Positions 20,486 through 29,841 of a stretch of 64,000 nucleotides of DNA are shown here, in pieces. A program made the translations under genes and the position numbers. Location: assembly GCF_002005205.3 (NCBI RefSeq), contig NZ_CP019701.2:744001-808000 (forward strand). The letters are read 5' to 3'. The DNA is from Rhizobium rhizogenes (GTDB lineage Bacteria; Pseudomonadota; Alphaproteobacteria; Rhizobiales; Rhizobiaceae). The first letter of the stretch is position 1, and each line of letters opens with the position of its first letter. A model generated the notes under the pieces. It searched no databases. It saw only the letters and a program-made list of their open reading frames with translations, and was not told the DNA's origin.

Positions 20486-20941
20486 ATGTCTCGCGAAACC
20501 GACAAGGAACAGCTTCTCGACGAGGTTTCCGCTTTTACCCGCAAGCTGCGCGCGTTTTTTGATGCGCGGGTAGGGGAAAGCGGGCTGACGCTTGCGCGTG
20601 CGCGTGCGCTTTTTGCCCTGTCGCGACGGGGGCCGCTGACGCAGACGGAGCTTGCCGAGGAAATGGAAATCGAAACCCCGACGCTGGTGCGGGTGCTCGA
20701 CGGCATGGAGAAACAGAACCTCATCGAACGCCGCTCCGACGAAAACGACCGCCGCGCCAAACGCATCCACATGACGGAAGAAGGTGAGAAGACCTCCGGC
20801 ACGGTGCAGGCGGTGGCAAAGACGCTGCGTTCGGAAATCACCGCCGACATCTCCTCGCAGGATCTGGCGATGGCGCTCGATGTGATGCGCCGTCTTTCGG
20901 CCAATCTGCAAAATCTCGCGGCGGGGAGGGCGCAGTCGTGA
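20486..20941 (+). CDS. MarR-family regulator of the adjacent efflux operon
   Basis: 151-aa winged-helix repressor: LTQTELAEEMEIETPTLVRV is the recognition region and ERRSDENDRRAKRIHMTEEG the wing. Its TGA overlaps the GTG start of the MFS gene (GTGA), so it is the first gene of a marR-MFS-HlyD operon and very likely the local repressor, relieved by a transported toxic compound. Confidence 0.93.
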   Translation: MSRETDKEQLLDEVSAFTRKLRAFFDARVGESGLTLARARALFALSRRGPLTQTELAEEMEIETPTLVRVLDGMEKQNLIERRSDENDRRAKRIHMTEEGEKTSGTVQAVAKTLRSEITADISSQDLAMALDVMRRLSANLQNLAAGRAQS

Positions 20942-22683
20942 GCACTGTCTTGCCGCAGGCCACGGACGAGGCGGTTTCCGAAAAAGATGTGCCCGCCGCC
21001 GGGCCTGAAGACGCTGTAGCTGCCTCTCGGACGGTGAGCGACGCCGATGGCGATGCGACTGCGCCGGAACCTGCCGCAGCGGCTGCGCCGCAGCCGGTTG
21101 AGCGGCCGGTATGGCTGAGACTGTGTTTCATCTTTGCGGGCCTGTCATTCTTCATTACCCAGGGTCTGGGCATGAACCTCGTCATGGCCAATATCTACCA
21201 GTTGCAGGGTGAGTTCTCCGCCACTGTGGCCGAAGTGGCCTGGCTTTCCGCCGCCTATATGGCGCCCTATGCCACGTTTTCCATCGCGCTCTTCAAGATC
21301 AGGGCGCAATATGGCCTGCGGCCCTTTGCCGAACTCTCGATCATCGCCTTTGTGGTCGCTTCCTGTCTCAACCTGTTCGTGACCGACCTGCATTCGGCCA
21401 TCGTCATCCGCTTCGTCAGCGGCATGGCGGCGGCGCCGATTTCCTCGCTGGGCTTTCTCTATATTCTGGAGGCCTTTCCGCCGGCACGGAAATTCTCGCT
21501 CGGTTTCAGCATCGCGCTGACCGGCACGCTGCTGTCGGCGCCGATCGCGCGTATCGTCTCGCCCTCCCTGCTGGAAATCGACGGCTGGAACGCGCTTTAT
21601 TCCATGGAAGTGGGATTTGCGCTGATTTCCTTCGCGATGATCTACGTCCTCAAGGTTACGCCGCCGCCGCGTGCGAAAGTCATCGAGCGCATGGATATCT
21701 TAAGCTATCTGCTGTTTGCGGGCGGCCTCGGTTGTCTCGCGGTCATGCTGACGCTCGGCCGGTTCTACTGGTGGTTCGAAACGTGGTGGCTGGGCGTGCT
21801 TCTGGCAACATCGATCGCACTTTTGACCCTCATGGCCTTCATCGAACTGCCGCGCAAGAACCCGCTGCTCGACCTGCGCTGGATTTTCTCGAAAACCAAT
21901 CTGCATATCATTGCGGTGCTACTCGTCTACCGCGCCGTTTCCTCCGAGCAATCCTCCACGGCGGTCAGCTTCTACCAGCAGCTCGGCCTGCTGAACGACC
22001 AGACCACCACGCTTTATGCGCTGGTGCTGCTGGCCACCGTGCTTGGCGGTGCGGCCTGCGCCTGGCTGATGCTGACGAAATATGTCGATACGGCCCATGT
22101 CATCGCGCTGACGCTGATTGCGGCCGGTTCGTTCATGGACAGCCAGTCCACCAATCTGACACGGCCGGGTGAGATGTATCTCAGCCAGATGATGATCGCC
22201 TTCGGCGCCGCCATGTTCCTGCCCCCGGTCATGTCCAAGGGATTTGCCGCAGCACTTGCCAGAGGCGTGCCCTATCTGGTGAACTTCATCACCATCTTCC
22301 TGTTCACGCAGATCACGGGTTCGATGTTGATGACGGGACTGCTCGGCAGCTTCGTGACCCTGCGTGAAAAGTTCCATTCCAATGTTCTGGTGGAAAATAT
22401 CCTGCTCACCAATCCCCTGGTTGCCCAGCGCGTGTCGCAGCTTTCCGGCGCCTACAGCCACGTCATCACCGATCCGGCGCTGCTGAAGGCAGAAGGGCTT
22501 GCGCTGCTTGGCCAGCAGGTCAGCAGGGAAGCCTATGTGCTGGCCTATAATGATACCTTCCTGCTGATCTCAGTCGTTTCGGCGCTGGCGCTTGTCGCGC
22601 TTTTACTCCACCTTGCCTGGATGCGCATCCGTCCCTTCCTCCTCCGGAGTGACATCGATGCCGCGCCGGCACCACAGTCTTGA
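20938..22683 (+). CDS. MFS drug efflux permease (DHA2/EmrB type)
   Basis: 581 aa with an Ala/Pro-rich N-terminal extension of about 55 residues, then about 14 membrane segments (IFAGLSFFITQGLGMNLVMA is the first). The combination of 14 helices with a downstream HlyD-type partner fits the DHA2/EmrB group. The helix-2/3 loop is diverged from the classical multidrug motif. GTG start in a 4-bp overlap with the MarR stop. Partner protein follows 19 bp downstream. Confidence 0.9.
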   Translation: MSTVLPQATDEAVSEKDVPAAGPEDAVAASRTVSDADGDATAPEPAAAAAPQPVERPVWLRLCFIFAGLSFFITQGLGMNLVMANIYQLQGEFSATVAEVAWLSAAYMAPYATFSIALFKIRAQYGLRPFAELSIIAFVVASCLNLFVTDLHSAIVIRFVSGMAAAPISSLGFLYILEAFPPARKFSLGFSIALTGTLLSAPIARIVSPSLLEIDGWNALYSMEVGFALISFAMIYVLKVTPPPRAKVIERMDILSYLLFAGGLGCLAVMLTLGRFYWWFETWWLGVLLATSIALLTLMAFIELPRKNPLLDLRWIFSKTNLHIIAVLLVYRAVSSEQSSTAVSFYQQLGLLNDQTTTLYALVLLATVLGGAACAWLMLTKYVDTAHVIALTLIAAGSFMDSQSTNLTRPGEMYLSQMMIAFGAAMFLPPVMSKGFAAALARGVPYLVNFITIFLFTQITGSMLMTGLLGSFVTLREKFHSNVLVENILLTNPLVAQRVSQLSGAYSHVITDPALLKAEGLALLGQQVSREAYVLAYNDTFLLISVVSALALVALLLHLAWMRIRPFLLRSDIDAAPAPQS

Positions 22684-22702
22684 ACCTTCCAAGAGTGACA
22701 CA

Positions 22703-23770
22703 ATGCTGAAGAAGTTTTTTACCCCCGTTTCCATTCTCGTGCTGCTCGGCGGTCTCGCCGGTGTCGCGCTGGTGCTTTATGCGTGGCGGCTGCCGCCGTT
22801 TCTCTCCACCGTCGAAATGACCGACAACGCCTTTGTGCGCGGTTACGTCACGACCATGAGCCCGCAGGTCAGCGGTTATGTCGTGGATGTCCCGGTAAAG
22901 GACTATCAGGAAGTCAAGCAGGGCACGCTGCTGGCGAAGATCGATGACCGCATCTACCGGCAGAAACAGGCGCAGGCGGCTGCCACGCTCGATACGCAGA
23001 AGGCGGCGCTGGATAATTCCCGCCAGCAGGAAAATGCCGCCAATGCCAACATCCTCTCCAGTCAGGCGGCGGTCGACAGCGCCGAAGCCTCGCTGAAGCA
23101 GGCGCAGCTTGCCTCCGACCGGCAGGATAATCTCATCAAAAGCGGGGTCGGAACCTCCAGCCTGCAGGAAGAAGCCCACGCCGCGCTTGAAAAGGCGCGG
23201 GCGTCGCTGTCGCAGGCCAAAGCCGCCCTTGAGGTCTCGCGTCAGGATCTGCAGACGATCATCGTCAACCGCAGCTCCCTGCAGGCCGCTGTCGCCAACG
23301 CCGAGGCCGCGGTCGAACTCACCAAGATCGACCTCGCCAATACCGAAATCCACGCGCCCGTGGACGGCAGGCTCGGCGAAGTCGGCGTGCGCACCGGCCA
23401 ATATGTCACCGCCGGAACGCAATTGATGGCCGTCGTGCCGCATGATGTCTGGGTCATCGCCAATTTCAAGGAAACCCAGCTGGCGGGCATGCAGGTCGGC
23501 CAGCCGGTGACGATCTCGGTGGATGCCCTGCATCGCCGCAAGCTTACCGGCCATGTGGAGCGGTTCTCGCCCGCCACGGGTTCGGAATTCGCCGTCATCA
23601 AGCCGGATAATGCGACGGGCAATTTCGTGAAGATCGCCCAGCGCCTCGGCGTGCGGATCGCCATCGATGCCGATCAGCCGCTGGCCGCGGATTTGTCGCC
23701 GGGCATGTCGGTGGTGGTGCATGTGGACAAGAGCGTGGCGCCGGAGGGGGCGGAGACGGCGGCGAAGTAG
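22703..23770 (+). CDS. HlyD/EmrA-family membrane fusion protein
   Basis: 355 aa from ATG at 22703 (MLKKFFTPV); the longer reading overlapping the MFS gene is rejected. One N-terminal membrane segment (SILVLLGGLAGVALVLYAW), a barrel-sandwich/lipoyl region (VRGYVTTMSPQVSGYVVDV), a long coiled-coil hairpin of about 130 residues rich in Gln/Ala, and a beta-barrel part (GQYVTAGTQLMAVVP). Periplasmic adaptor linking the MFS pump to an outer-membrane channel, which is not encoded here. Confidence 0.94.
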   Translation: MLKKFFTPVSILVLLGGLAGVALVLYAWRLPPFLSTVEMTDNAFVRGYVTTMSPQVSGYVVDVPVKDYQEVKQGTLLAKIDDRIYRQKQAQAAATLDTQKAALDNSRQQENAANANILSSQAAVDSAEASLKQAQLASDRQDNLIKSGVGTSSLQEEAHAALEKARASLSQAKAALEVSRQDLQTIIVNRSSLQAAVANAEAAVELTKIDLANTEIHAPVDGRLGEVGVRTGQYVTAGTQLMAVVPHDVWVIANFKETQLAGMQVGQPVTISVDALHRRKLTGHVERFSPATGSEFAVIKPDNATGNFVKIAQRLGVRIAIDADQPLAADLSPGMSVVVHVDKSVAPEGAETAAK

Positions 23771-23796
23771 TCTTGTCGTCGAGTGTGCCGAGAGGC

Positions 23797-23951
23797 ACCC
23801 CCCTCTGCCCTACCGGGCATCTCCCCCTCAAGGGGGGAGATCGGCAAGGAGGGACTACATCGCCATAATCGCAACGTTGAGGTGGTCGAACGGTCGCCAC
23901 GATTCGATCTCCCCCCTTGAGGGGGAGATGCCCGGCAGGGCAGAGGGGGGT
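23797..23951. repeat. Long palindromic intergenic repeat (MITE/RIME-like), copy B
   Basis: Second copy of the element at 5531-5689. Left arm 23797-23842, right arm 23906-23951, nearly perfect inverted repeats with the same TGCCC.ACCGGGCATC and CTCAAG inner hairpin and the same central CGCAACGTTGAG motif. It lies between the convergent HlyD and rplI genes. Confidence 0.85.
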
Positions 23952-23985
23952 AACCTCTCCGCATACTCTCCGCGACCCAACAAAC

Positions 23986-24018
23986 AAAAAACCCCGGATG
24001 CTTCCATCCGGGGTTTTC
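23986..24018 (-). terminator. Rho-independent terminator of rplI (bidirectional)
   Basis: Stem CCCCGGATG / CATCCGGGG with a 4-nt loop (CTTC), flanked by A-runs on one side and TTTT on the other, so it can act on both strands. It starts about 22 bp after the rplI stop and also faces the HlyD gene. Confidence 0.9.
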
Positions 24019-24039
24019 CTTTGACCGTTAAGCCAGATC

Positions 24040-24615
24040 TTATTCGTCGTCGCCGTCGCGGTCTGCTTCCGGATCGAAGAAGTCTTCCGGACGCAGGGCG
24101 TCTTCGTCAACGCCGTAGATGGCGTCGGCGGAGGTGAGGCTTTCGCCCTTGGACTGGCGTTCTGCTTCTTCAGCCGAACGGGCAACGTTCAGCTCAACCT
24201 GCAGCTCGACTTCGGCATGCAGGTGGAGCGTAACGTTGTGCAGGCCGATGGTCTTGATCGGCGTGTTCAGTTCAACCTGGTTGCGGCCGATGTTGAAGCC
24301 TTCTGCGCCGAGGATTTCAACGACGTCGCGGGCGGCGACAGAACCGTACAGCTGACCGGTTTCGCCAGCCGAACGGACGACGATGAAGGACTTGCCTTCC
24401 AGAGCCTCGGCAACCTTCTGGGCTTCCGACTTGCGCTCGAGGTTACGGGCTTCGAGCGTTGCGCGCTCGGTTTCGAAACGGGCCTTGTTGGCGGCGTTGG
24501 CGCGCAGCGCCTTGCCCTGCGGCAGCAGGAAGTTACGGGCATAACCGTCGCGAACCTTGACGGTTTCGCCCATCTGGCCGAGCTTGTTGATGCGTTCGAG
24601 AAGAATGACGTCCAT
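24040..24615 (-). CDS. rplI: 50S ribosomal protein L9
   Basis: 191 aa. N-terminal L9 domain ([20 protein letters not shown], then [13 protein letters not shown]), connecting helix and C-terminal domain ([19 protein letters not shown]). About 40 residues longer than E. coli L9, the extra being an acidic tail ([15 protein letters not shown]), as in other rhizobia from memory. Last gene of the rpsF-rpsR-DUF2232-rplI operon. Confidence 0.98.
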   Translation of the reverse strand: MDVILLERINKLGQMGETVKVRDGYARNFLLPQGKALRANAANKARFETERATLEARNLERKSEAQKVAEALEGKSFIVVRSAGETGQLYGSVAARDVVEILGAEGFNIGRNQVELNTPIKTIGLHNVTLHLHAEVELQVELNVARSAEEAERQSKGESLTSADAIYGVDEDALRPEDFFDPEADRDGDDE

Positions 24616-24629
24616 CTTCTTGATCCTTT

Positions 24630-25604
24630 CTATGGTTTGGTTTCGTTCGTATTGTCGGTTTTCCGCGTCGGAGTAAGAGAGATCGTGCTGCGCACGTCGC
24701 TCAGGCCGAACACGAGAATGATGAACAGCGGAAAGACAAAGACCGCCGAGAGATATGCGAGAATGAGAACCGGCAGCCGCCAGTCCTTGCCGCGGGCGCG
24801 CTTGTGCAGCGAGGCGTAACCCGCCATCAGGAAGCCCGCGCCGAAGGTGCCGCAGATGACCGCGCCGATCATGGCCACGACGCCGCCGAGGAACATGGCG
24901 ACGATGCCGGCCAGAAAAATGAAGATGGCGTTGCGGTGCATGCGCAGCGCGGAAGCAATATCCTCACGCGGGCGAAGACCCTTGCCGAAGGAGCCGACCA
25001 GCCGGGTTGCGAAATAATAGGCCGCAAACAAAAGGATGACCCACAGGCCGCCCTGAACGATCGGCAGCATCAGCACCAGCAGCGATTTCGTCTGGGCGAG
25101 CGCCTCGGCATTGGGTTCGAACAGGGGCTCGCGGTTCTGCACCGAGGTCATCATGATATCGACCATGCGGGCAACGAGATCAGGACCGTAACCGATCATC
25201 CAGCCGAGAATGACAACGGCGAGGGAGACCAGAATGCACAGGTGCAGGACGATGCCGGACAGCGGGTACCAGGCGAGCAGATCATCCGGGCCGCCGAGTT
25301 CGGAAGCCGGGCGCGCCAGATTGGCAAGATGTGAAAGCCAGCCCGCCGGGATCAGCGTGAAGATGGCGATGGTCAGCGCAAACAGCGGCGACATGACGAG
25401 AGCGCCGATGATGGCCGTGGTGATGATCGCGACGATGGCGGCGCGGTTACCCCAGCCCATGCCTGCAATCAGGATCGGCATGGCGGAACCGGCATAGAGC
25501 AGGAAGGAAAAGGACGACTGTGCCGTTGCGCCAAGCGTCAAAAACGCGGCGCATATGCCGGCGAGAACGCCGGAAATCAGCACTGTCTGGTTCAACTTTT
25601 GCAC
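24630..25604 (-). CDS. DUF2232 multi-spanning membrane protein
   Basis: 324 aa with about eight hydrophobic segments, starting [20 protein letters not shown], and matching the DUF2232 membrane family, which in alphaproteobacteria often lies between rpsR and rplI. GTG start at 25604 preceded by AGGACAGCGAA. Function unknown; its fixed place in a ribosomal operon suggests a growth-linked envelope or transport role, which is inference. 14-bp gap to rplI. Confidence 0.88.
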   Translation of the reverse strand: MQKLNQTVLISGVLAGICAAFLTLGATAQSSFSFLLYAGSAMPILIAGMGWGNRAAIVAIITTAIIGALVMSPLFALTIAIFTLIPAGWLSHLANLARPASELGGPDDLLAWYPLSGIVLHLCILVSLAVVILGWMIGYGPDLVARMVDIMMTSVQNREPLFEPNAEALAQTKSLLVLMLPIVQGGLWVILLFAAYYFATRLVGSFGKGLRPREDIASALRMHRNAIFIFLAGIVAMFLGGVVAMIGAVICGTFGAGFLMAGYASLHKRARGKDWRLPVLILAYLSAVFVFPLFIILVFGLSDVRSTISLTPTRKTDNTNETKP

Positions 25605-25702
25605 TTCGCTGTCCTGCTGAAACGAAAGCAGTTAGAGGATCGCCCCTGAGAGCCTCATCCTCAACATGGGTTTTATGGTATCGATCCGCGCCCAACGCGG
25701 AA

Positions 25703-25742
25703 GGATTTGAACTCGCAACCTACTGATTAAAAGTCAGTTGCT
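25703..25742 (-). pseudogene. tRNA-Lys(UUU) fragment (anticodon arm to T-arm)
   Basis: On the minus strand AGCAACTGACTTTTAATCAG followed by TAGGT matches the D-arm end, anticodon arm and variable loop of a bacterial tRNA-Lys(UUU): the 5-bp stem ACTGA/TCAGT encloses loop CTTTTAA with anticodon TTT. The following bases GCGAGTTCAAATCC resemble a decayed T-arm whose stem no longer pairs. No D-arm or acceptor 5' half is found upstream, so it is not a working tRNA. It lies between rpsR and the DUF2232 gene. Confidence 0.7.
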
Positions 25743-25791
25743 TCAAAGGAGAAAACGAGGCCGCGCCAAGACGCAGCCTCGCTTCAATTCA

Positions 25792-26040
25792 TTACGCTAC
25801 GACGTAGGGCAGCAGGCCGAGGAAACGGGCGCGCTTGATCGCCTGGGCGAGTTCGCGCTGCTTCTTCTGGGAAACGGCCGTGATGCGGGACGGAACGATC
25901 TTGCCGCGCTCGGAAATGTAGCGCTGCAGCAGACGTACGTCCTTGTAGTCGATCTTCGGAGCGTTTGCGCCGGAGAAGGGGCACGTCTTGCGACGGCGGT
26001 GGAACGGGCGGCGTGCCTGGGAAGAGGATGCGTCAGCCAT
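25792..26040 (-). CDS. rpsR: 30S ribosomal protein S18
   Basis: 82 aa, normal length. [40 protein letters not shown] and the C-terminal [10 protein letters not shown] are characteristic. ATG at 26040, 16 bp after rpsF. Partner of S6 on the ribosome platform. Confidence 0.98.
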   Translation of the reverse strand: MADASSSQARRPFHRRRKTCPFSGANAPKIDYKDVRLLQRYISERGKIVPSRITAVSQKKQRELAQAIKRARFLGLLPYVVA

Positions 26041-26056
26041 TGGTCAAAACTCCTTC

Positions 26057-26518
26057 TTATGCACGGTCTTCGCGCGGACGGCGCGGACGGTCTTCGCGGT
26101 CGCCGAAGCCACCTTCGCGCGGTGCGCGGGGGCCACGATCTTCACGCGGGCCACGGTCCGGACGGTCGCCATCGCGGCGCGGACGGTCGTCACGGTCGCG
26201 CTTCTGCATCATCGCGGACGGGCCTTCTTCGTGGGCTTCGACGGCGATGGTCATGTAGCGAAGAACGTCTTCGTTGATGCGCATCTGGCGCTCGACTTCA
26301 TGGATGGCGGCCGCCGGAGCGTCGATGTCCATGAGAGCGTAGTGAGCCTTGCGGTTCTTCTTGATGCGGTAGGTGAGGGACTTCAGACCCCAGTTCTCGA
26401 TGCGTCCGACTTTGCCGCCGAACGATTCGATAACGCCCTTGTACTGCTCGACAAGTGCGTCGACCTGCTGGGCAGAAATATCCTGCCGGGCAAGGAAGAT
26501 GTGTTCGTAAAGAGCCAT
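26057..26518 (-). CDS. rpsF: 30S ribosomal protein S6 with long charged tail
   Basis: 153 aa. The first 100 residues are S6 ([37 protein letters not shown]). The last 50 are a low-complexity Arg/Asp/Pro/Gly tail ([21 protein letters not shown] repeats). E. coli S6 also has a C-terminal tail, modified with glutamate by RimK, but this one is Arg-rich and longer. First gene of the operon. Confidence 0.98.
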   Translation of the reverse strand: MALYEHIFLARQDISAQQVDALVEQYKGVIESFGGKVGRIENWGLKSLTYRIKKNRKAHYALMDIDAPAAAIHEVERQMRINEDVLRYMTIAVEAHEEGPSAMMQKRDRDDRPRRDGDRPDRGPREDRGPRAPREGGFGDREDRPRRPREDRA

Positions 26519-26809
26519 TTAAGCTTTGCCTTTCTTGCGTTTCGTCCTTCACCCGGCAACGGCGCTAAGCCTCAACGACTGCTCTTGGGTGAGGCCGTAA
26601 GGCCTTAAAGCAAGAAAAGCGTTGTTCGAGACGGTCGAGAGCGGAGACACGGGAGGCCGGAAAAACCTTATGGTTCCTGCTGTTCCGTCACCGGAACCAG
26701 CCCTCCGTTCAGCCACCAGCCATAAGACCGGGTGTTGTGAACAGCGCGCTTATACGGATTTTTGCCCGGAATGCAAGGGCAAGGGGCGAAAAAGCGCGCC
26801 GTCCGGTTG
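26519..26809. other. rpsF leader and gap to aldo/keto reductase
   Basis: 291 bp between rpsF and the upstream same-strand gene. It must hold the rpsF promoter and leader. GAGGCCGTAAGGCCTT-type hairpin sequence is seen near 26590-26608. An S6:S18 autoregulatory leader is known in many bacteria, but I cannot identify its consensus here with confidence. Confidence 0.4.
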
Positions 26810-27853
26810 TCAGATCGCCATCGGATATTGCCGGTGGATCGCCGCGATCCCCTTCAGCACGTCATCCGACAGCGTCACGTCGGCGGCGGCAATATCCACC
26901 TTCAGCTGTTCCATCGTCGTCGCACCGATGATGACTGACGCCATGAACGGACGGGTGAGGCAAAACGCGATGGCGAGCTGTGCCGGGTCGATCCCATGGG
27001 CCGCGGCAAGTTCCAGATAGGCCCTGACGGGGGCTTCCTGAAGCGGTTGCAGGCGGCCGCCGAGATTGCTGTTGATGCTGCCGCGTGATCCCGCCGGGCA
27101 CGCGCCGTTCTGGTATTTGCCGGTCAGCAGCCCTGCCGCCAGCGGCGAATAGGCGAGCAGACCGACATCCTCGTGATGGGCGACTTCCGACATGTCCAGA
27201 TCGAAGCTGCGATAGAGCAGGTTATATTCGTTCTGGATGGTGGCGACGCGCGGCAGGCCGCGGGCCTCGGCGATGTCGATATATTTCTGCGTGCCCCAGG
27301 CGCTTTCGTTGGAAAGGCCGATGGCGCGTATCTTGCCGGCCTTCACCAGCTCGCCGAGCGTGTCGAGCTTTTCGGTGATTTCGGCGAGCGTGCGCTCCTT
27401 GTCCTGACCGGAGGCGTCGAAGCTCCAGACGCCGCGGAAATGATAGGTACCGCGATTCGGCCAGTGGATCTGGTAAAGGTCGATATAATCCGTCTTCAGG
27501 CGCTTGAGGCTGGTGTCGACAGCCTCGCGGATGGCGGCGGCGTCGATATCACGGCCGCCGCGAATATAATCGCGTCCGGAACCGGCGACCTTGGTGGCCA
27601 GCACGACCTGATCGCGCCTGCCGGTCTTTTCGAACCATGTGCCGATATAATCTTCCGTCCGGCCCTGCGTTTCGGCGGAAACGGGGGTGGTGGGGTAAAG
27701 TTCAGCCGTGTCGAAGAAATTGACGCCGTTTTCGACGGCGTAATCCATCTGCGCATGCGCTTCGGCTTCGGTGTTCTGTGTGCCCCACGTCATCGTGCCA
27801 AGGCAAATTTCGGACACGGAAATACCCGTGCGGCCCAATAGTCTCTGTTTCAT
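26810..27853 (-). CDS. Aldo/keto reductase, Tas-like
   Basis: 347-aa NADPH-dependent aldo/keto reductase. Catalytic tetrad visible: Asp and Tyr in NFFDTAELYP, Lys in VLATKVAG, His in LYQIHWPNRG. YPTTPVSAETQGRTEDYIG and the insert with YHFRGVWSF resemble E. coli Tas. Cofactor-binding C-terminal part contains SVIIGATTMEQL. ATG at 27853. Divergent from fabD. Substrate unknown. Confidence 0.93.
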   Translation of the reverse strand: MKQRLLGRTGISVSEICLGTMTWGTQNTEAEAHAQMDYAVENGVNFFDTAELYPTTPVSAETQGRTEDYIGTWFEKTGRRDQVVLATKVAGSGRDYIRGGRDIDAAAIREAVDTSLKRLKTDYIDLYQIHWPNRGTYHFRGVWSFDASGQDKERTLAEITEKLDTLGELVKAGKIRAIGLSNESAWGTQKYIDIAEARGLPRVATIQNEYNLLYRSFDLDMSEVAHHEDVGLLAYSPLAAGLLTGKYQNGACPAGSRGSINSNLGGRLQPLQEAPVRAYLELAAAHGIDPAQLAIAFCLTRPFMASVIIGATTMEQLKVDIAAADVTLSDDVLKGIAAIHRQYPMAI

Positions 27854-28076
27854 GGAAATGTCCCGGTGCTAGGCGAGATGGTTTGAAAGGTGGCATGAAA
27901 GTAATGGGGAATTGCCGCAGTGCAAGAAAAAATATGATGAAAAGACAGGGGAAAACAGCACGGCAAAACCTCGGAGAAGGGCCTGCCATAGGGCCTCAAG
28001 CCTTGACTTCGCTTCCGGGAATGTGAATGGAAGTCGCAGGAATAAAGGCAAGGCCAGAAAAGAAGGACCACATCCC

Positions 28077-29021
28077 ATGGGTATTGCATTCACATTTCCC
28101 GGTCAGGGAAGCCAGGCTGTCGGCATGGGCAAGGAACTCGCCGATACCTATGTCGAGGCGCGTGCCGTGTTCGAGGAAGTGGACGAGGCGCTTGGCCAGA
28201 AGCTTTCCGATATCATGTGGAACGGCCCGGAAGAGACGCTGACGCTGACGGCCAATGCCCAGCCGGCGCTGATGGCCGTATCCATGGCGGTCATGCGGGT
28301 TCTCGAAGCGCGCGGTTTCAAGCTTTCGGATGCCGTCTCCTATGTCGCGGGCCATTCGCTCGGCGAATATTCGGCGCTCTGTGCCGCCGGCACCTTCTCG
28401 GTTGCCGATACGGCGCGTCTTCTTCGCATCCGCGGCAACGCCATGCAGGCTGCCGTGCCGGTGGGCGAGGGCGCCATGGCGGCGATCATCGGGCTGGAGC
28501 ATGACGTGGTTTCGGCAATCTGCGAGGAAGCCGGCATTCTTGGCGTCTGCCAGATCGCCAACGACAATGGCGGCGGCCAGCTGGTCATTTCCGGCGGCAA
28601 GGCGGCCGTCGAAAAGGCGGCGGCAATCGCCTCCGAAAAGGGCGCCAAGCGCGCCATCATGCTGCCGGTTTCCGCCCCATTCCACTCCGCGCTGATGGCG
28701 CCGGCGGCGGACGCGATGCGCGAGGCGCTGGCCAAGGTCGAAAAGAAGGCCCCCGTCGTGCCCGTCATCGCCAATGTGCGCGCCGCGCCGGTTTCCGATG
28801 CCGACGAGATCGCCGCCCTGCTGGTCGAACAGGTGACGGGTCAGGTGCGCTGGCGCGAAACGGTTGAGTGGTTCGCCGCCAACAATGTCACGCAGCTTTA
28901 CGAGATCGGCTCCGGCAAGGTGCTGACGGGCCTTGCCCGCCGTATCGACAAGACGGTGAACGGCGTTGCCGTCAACGGTGCAGCCGATATCGACCAGCTT
29001 CTTGCCACCCTCATCGGCTGA
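28077..29021 (+). CDS. fabD: Malonyl-CoA:ACP transacylase
   Basis: Loads malonyl groups onto acyl carrier protein for fatty-acid synthesis. 314 aa from ATG at 28077 (MGIAFTFPGQGSQ), with AGAAGGA upstream; an in-frame upstream extension of 55 residues is rejected as non-homologous. Nucleophile in GHSLGEYSAL, then catalytic His in VSAPFHSALM. Start of the fabD-fabG-acpP-fabF block. Confidence 0.97.
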   Translation: MGIAFTFPGQGSQAVGMGKELADTYVEARAVFEEVDEALGQKLSDIMWNGPEETLTLTANAQPALMAVSMAVMRVLEARGFKLSDAVSYVAGHSLGEYSALCAAGTFSVADTARLLRIRGNAMQAAVPVGEGAMAAIIGLEHDVVSAICEEAGILGVCQIANDNGGGQLVISGGKAAVEKAAAIASEKGAKRAIMLPVSAPFHSALMAPAADAMREALAKVEKKAPVVPVIANVRAAPVSDADEIAALLVEQVTGQVRWRETVEWFAANNVTQLYEIGSGKVLTGLARRIDKTVNGVAVNGAADIDQLLATLIG

Positions 29022-29103
29022 GACGGATACTCCGGCTGCCGCATTCATCGGGCGCAACAGCGCTGAACATTTTCAGTCCGAAGCTCTAAAGAAGGAATAG
29101 GAC

Positions 29104-29841
29104 ATGTTTGATCTGACAGGCCGCAAGGCTCTCGTAACCGGCGCGACCGGCGGCATCGGCGAAGAAATCGCCCGCCTTCTCCACAGCCAAGGCGCAACTG
29201 TGGGCCTGCACGGCACCCGCGTTGAAAAGCTCGAGGCCCTGGCGGCGGAACTTGGCGATCGCGTCAAGATATTCCCGGCCAACCTTGCCGACCGCGCCGA
29301 GGTCAAGGCGCTCGGCGAAAAGGCCGAAGCCGAGCTGGAAGGCGTCGATATTCTCGTCAACAATGCCGGCATCACCAAGGACGGCCTCTTCGTGCGCATG
29401 AGCGACGAGGACTGGGATAACGTCATCGAAGTGAACCTGACCGCGATGTTCCGCCTGACGCGTGAGCTGACGCATCCGATGATGCGCCGCCGTTTCGGCC
29501 GCATCATCAACATCACCTCCATCGTCGGCGTCACCGGCAATCCCGGCCAGGCCAATTATTGCGCCTCCAAGGCCGGCATGATCGGTTTTTCGAAGTCGCT
29601 GGCCCAGGAAATCGCCACCCGCAACGTCACCGTCAACTGCGTGGCGCCGGGCTTCATCGAAAGCGCCATGACCGGCAAGCTGAACGACAAGCAGAAAGAA
29701 GCCATCATGGGCGCCATTCCCATGAAGCGCATGGGAACCGGTGCCGAAGTGGCGTCGGCCGTTCTTTATCTGGCTTCCAATGAAGCCGCCTACATGACCG
29801 GCCAGACCCTGCACGTCAACGGCGGTATGGCAATGATCTGA
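29104..29841 (+). CDS. fabG: 3-oxoacyl-ACP reductase
   Basis: 245-aa SDR reducing 3-ketoacyl-ACP with NADPH. TGATGGIG cofactor loop, NNAG in ILVNNAGITKD, Ser in INITSIVGVTG, and YxxxK as YCASK; the C-terminal TGQTLHVNGGMAM is classic FabG. ATG at 29104 preceded by AAGGAATAGGAC. 82 bp after fabD. Confidence 0.97.
   Translation: MFDLTGRKALVTGATGGIGEEIARLLHSQGATVGLHGTRVEKLEALAAELGDRVKIFPANLADRAEVKALGEKAEAELEGVDILVNNAGITKDGLFVRMSDEDWDNVIEVNLTAMFRLTRELTHPMMRRRFGRIINITSIVGVTGNPGQANYCASKAGMIGFSKSLAQEIATRNVTVNCVAPGFIESAMTGKLNDKQKEAIMGAIPMKRMGTGAEVASAVLYLASNEAAYMTGQTLHVNGGMAMI

Noticed and set aside
25686..25760. A complete tRNA-Lys gene
   Set aside because: Only the anticodon arm, variable loop and part of the T-arm are recognisable; no D-arm or acceptor partner strand exists nearby and the T-stem does not pair.
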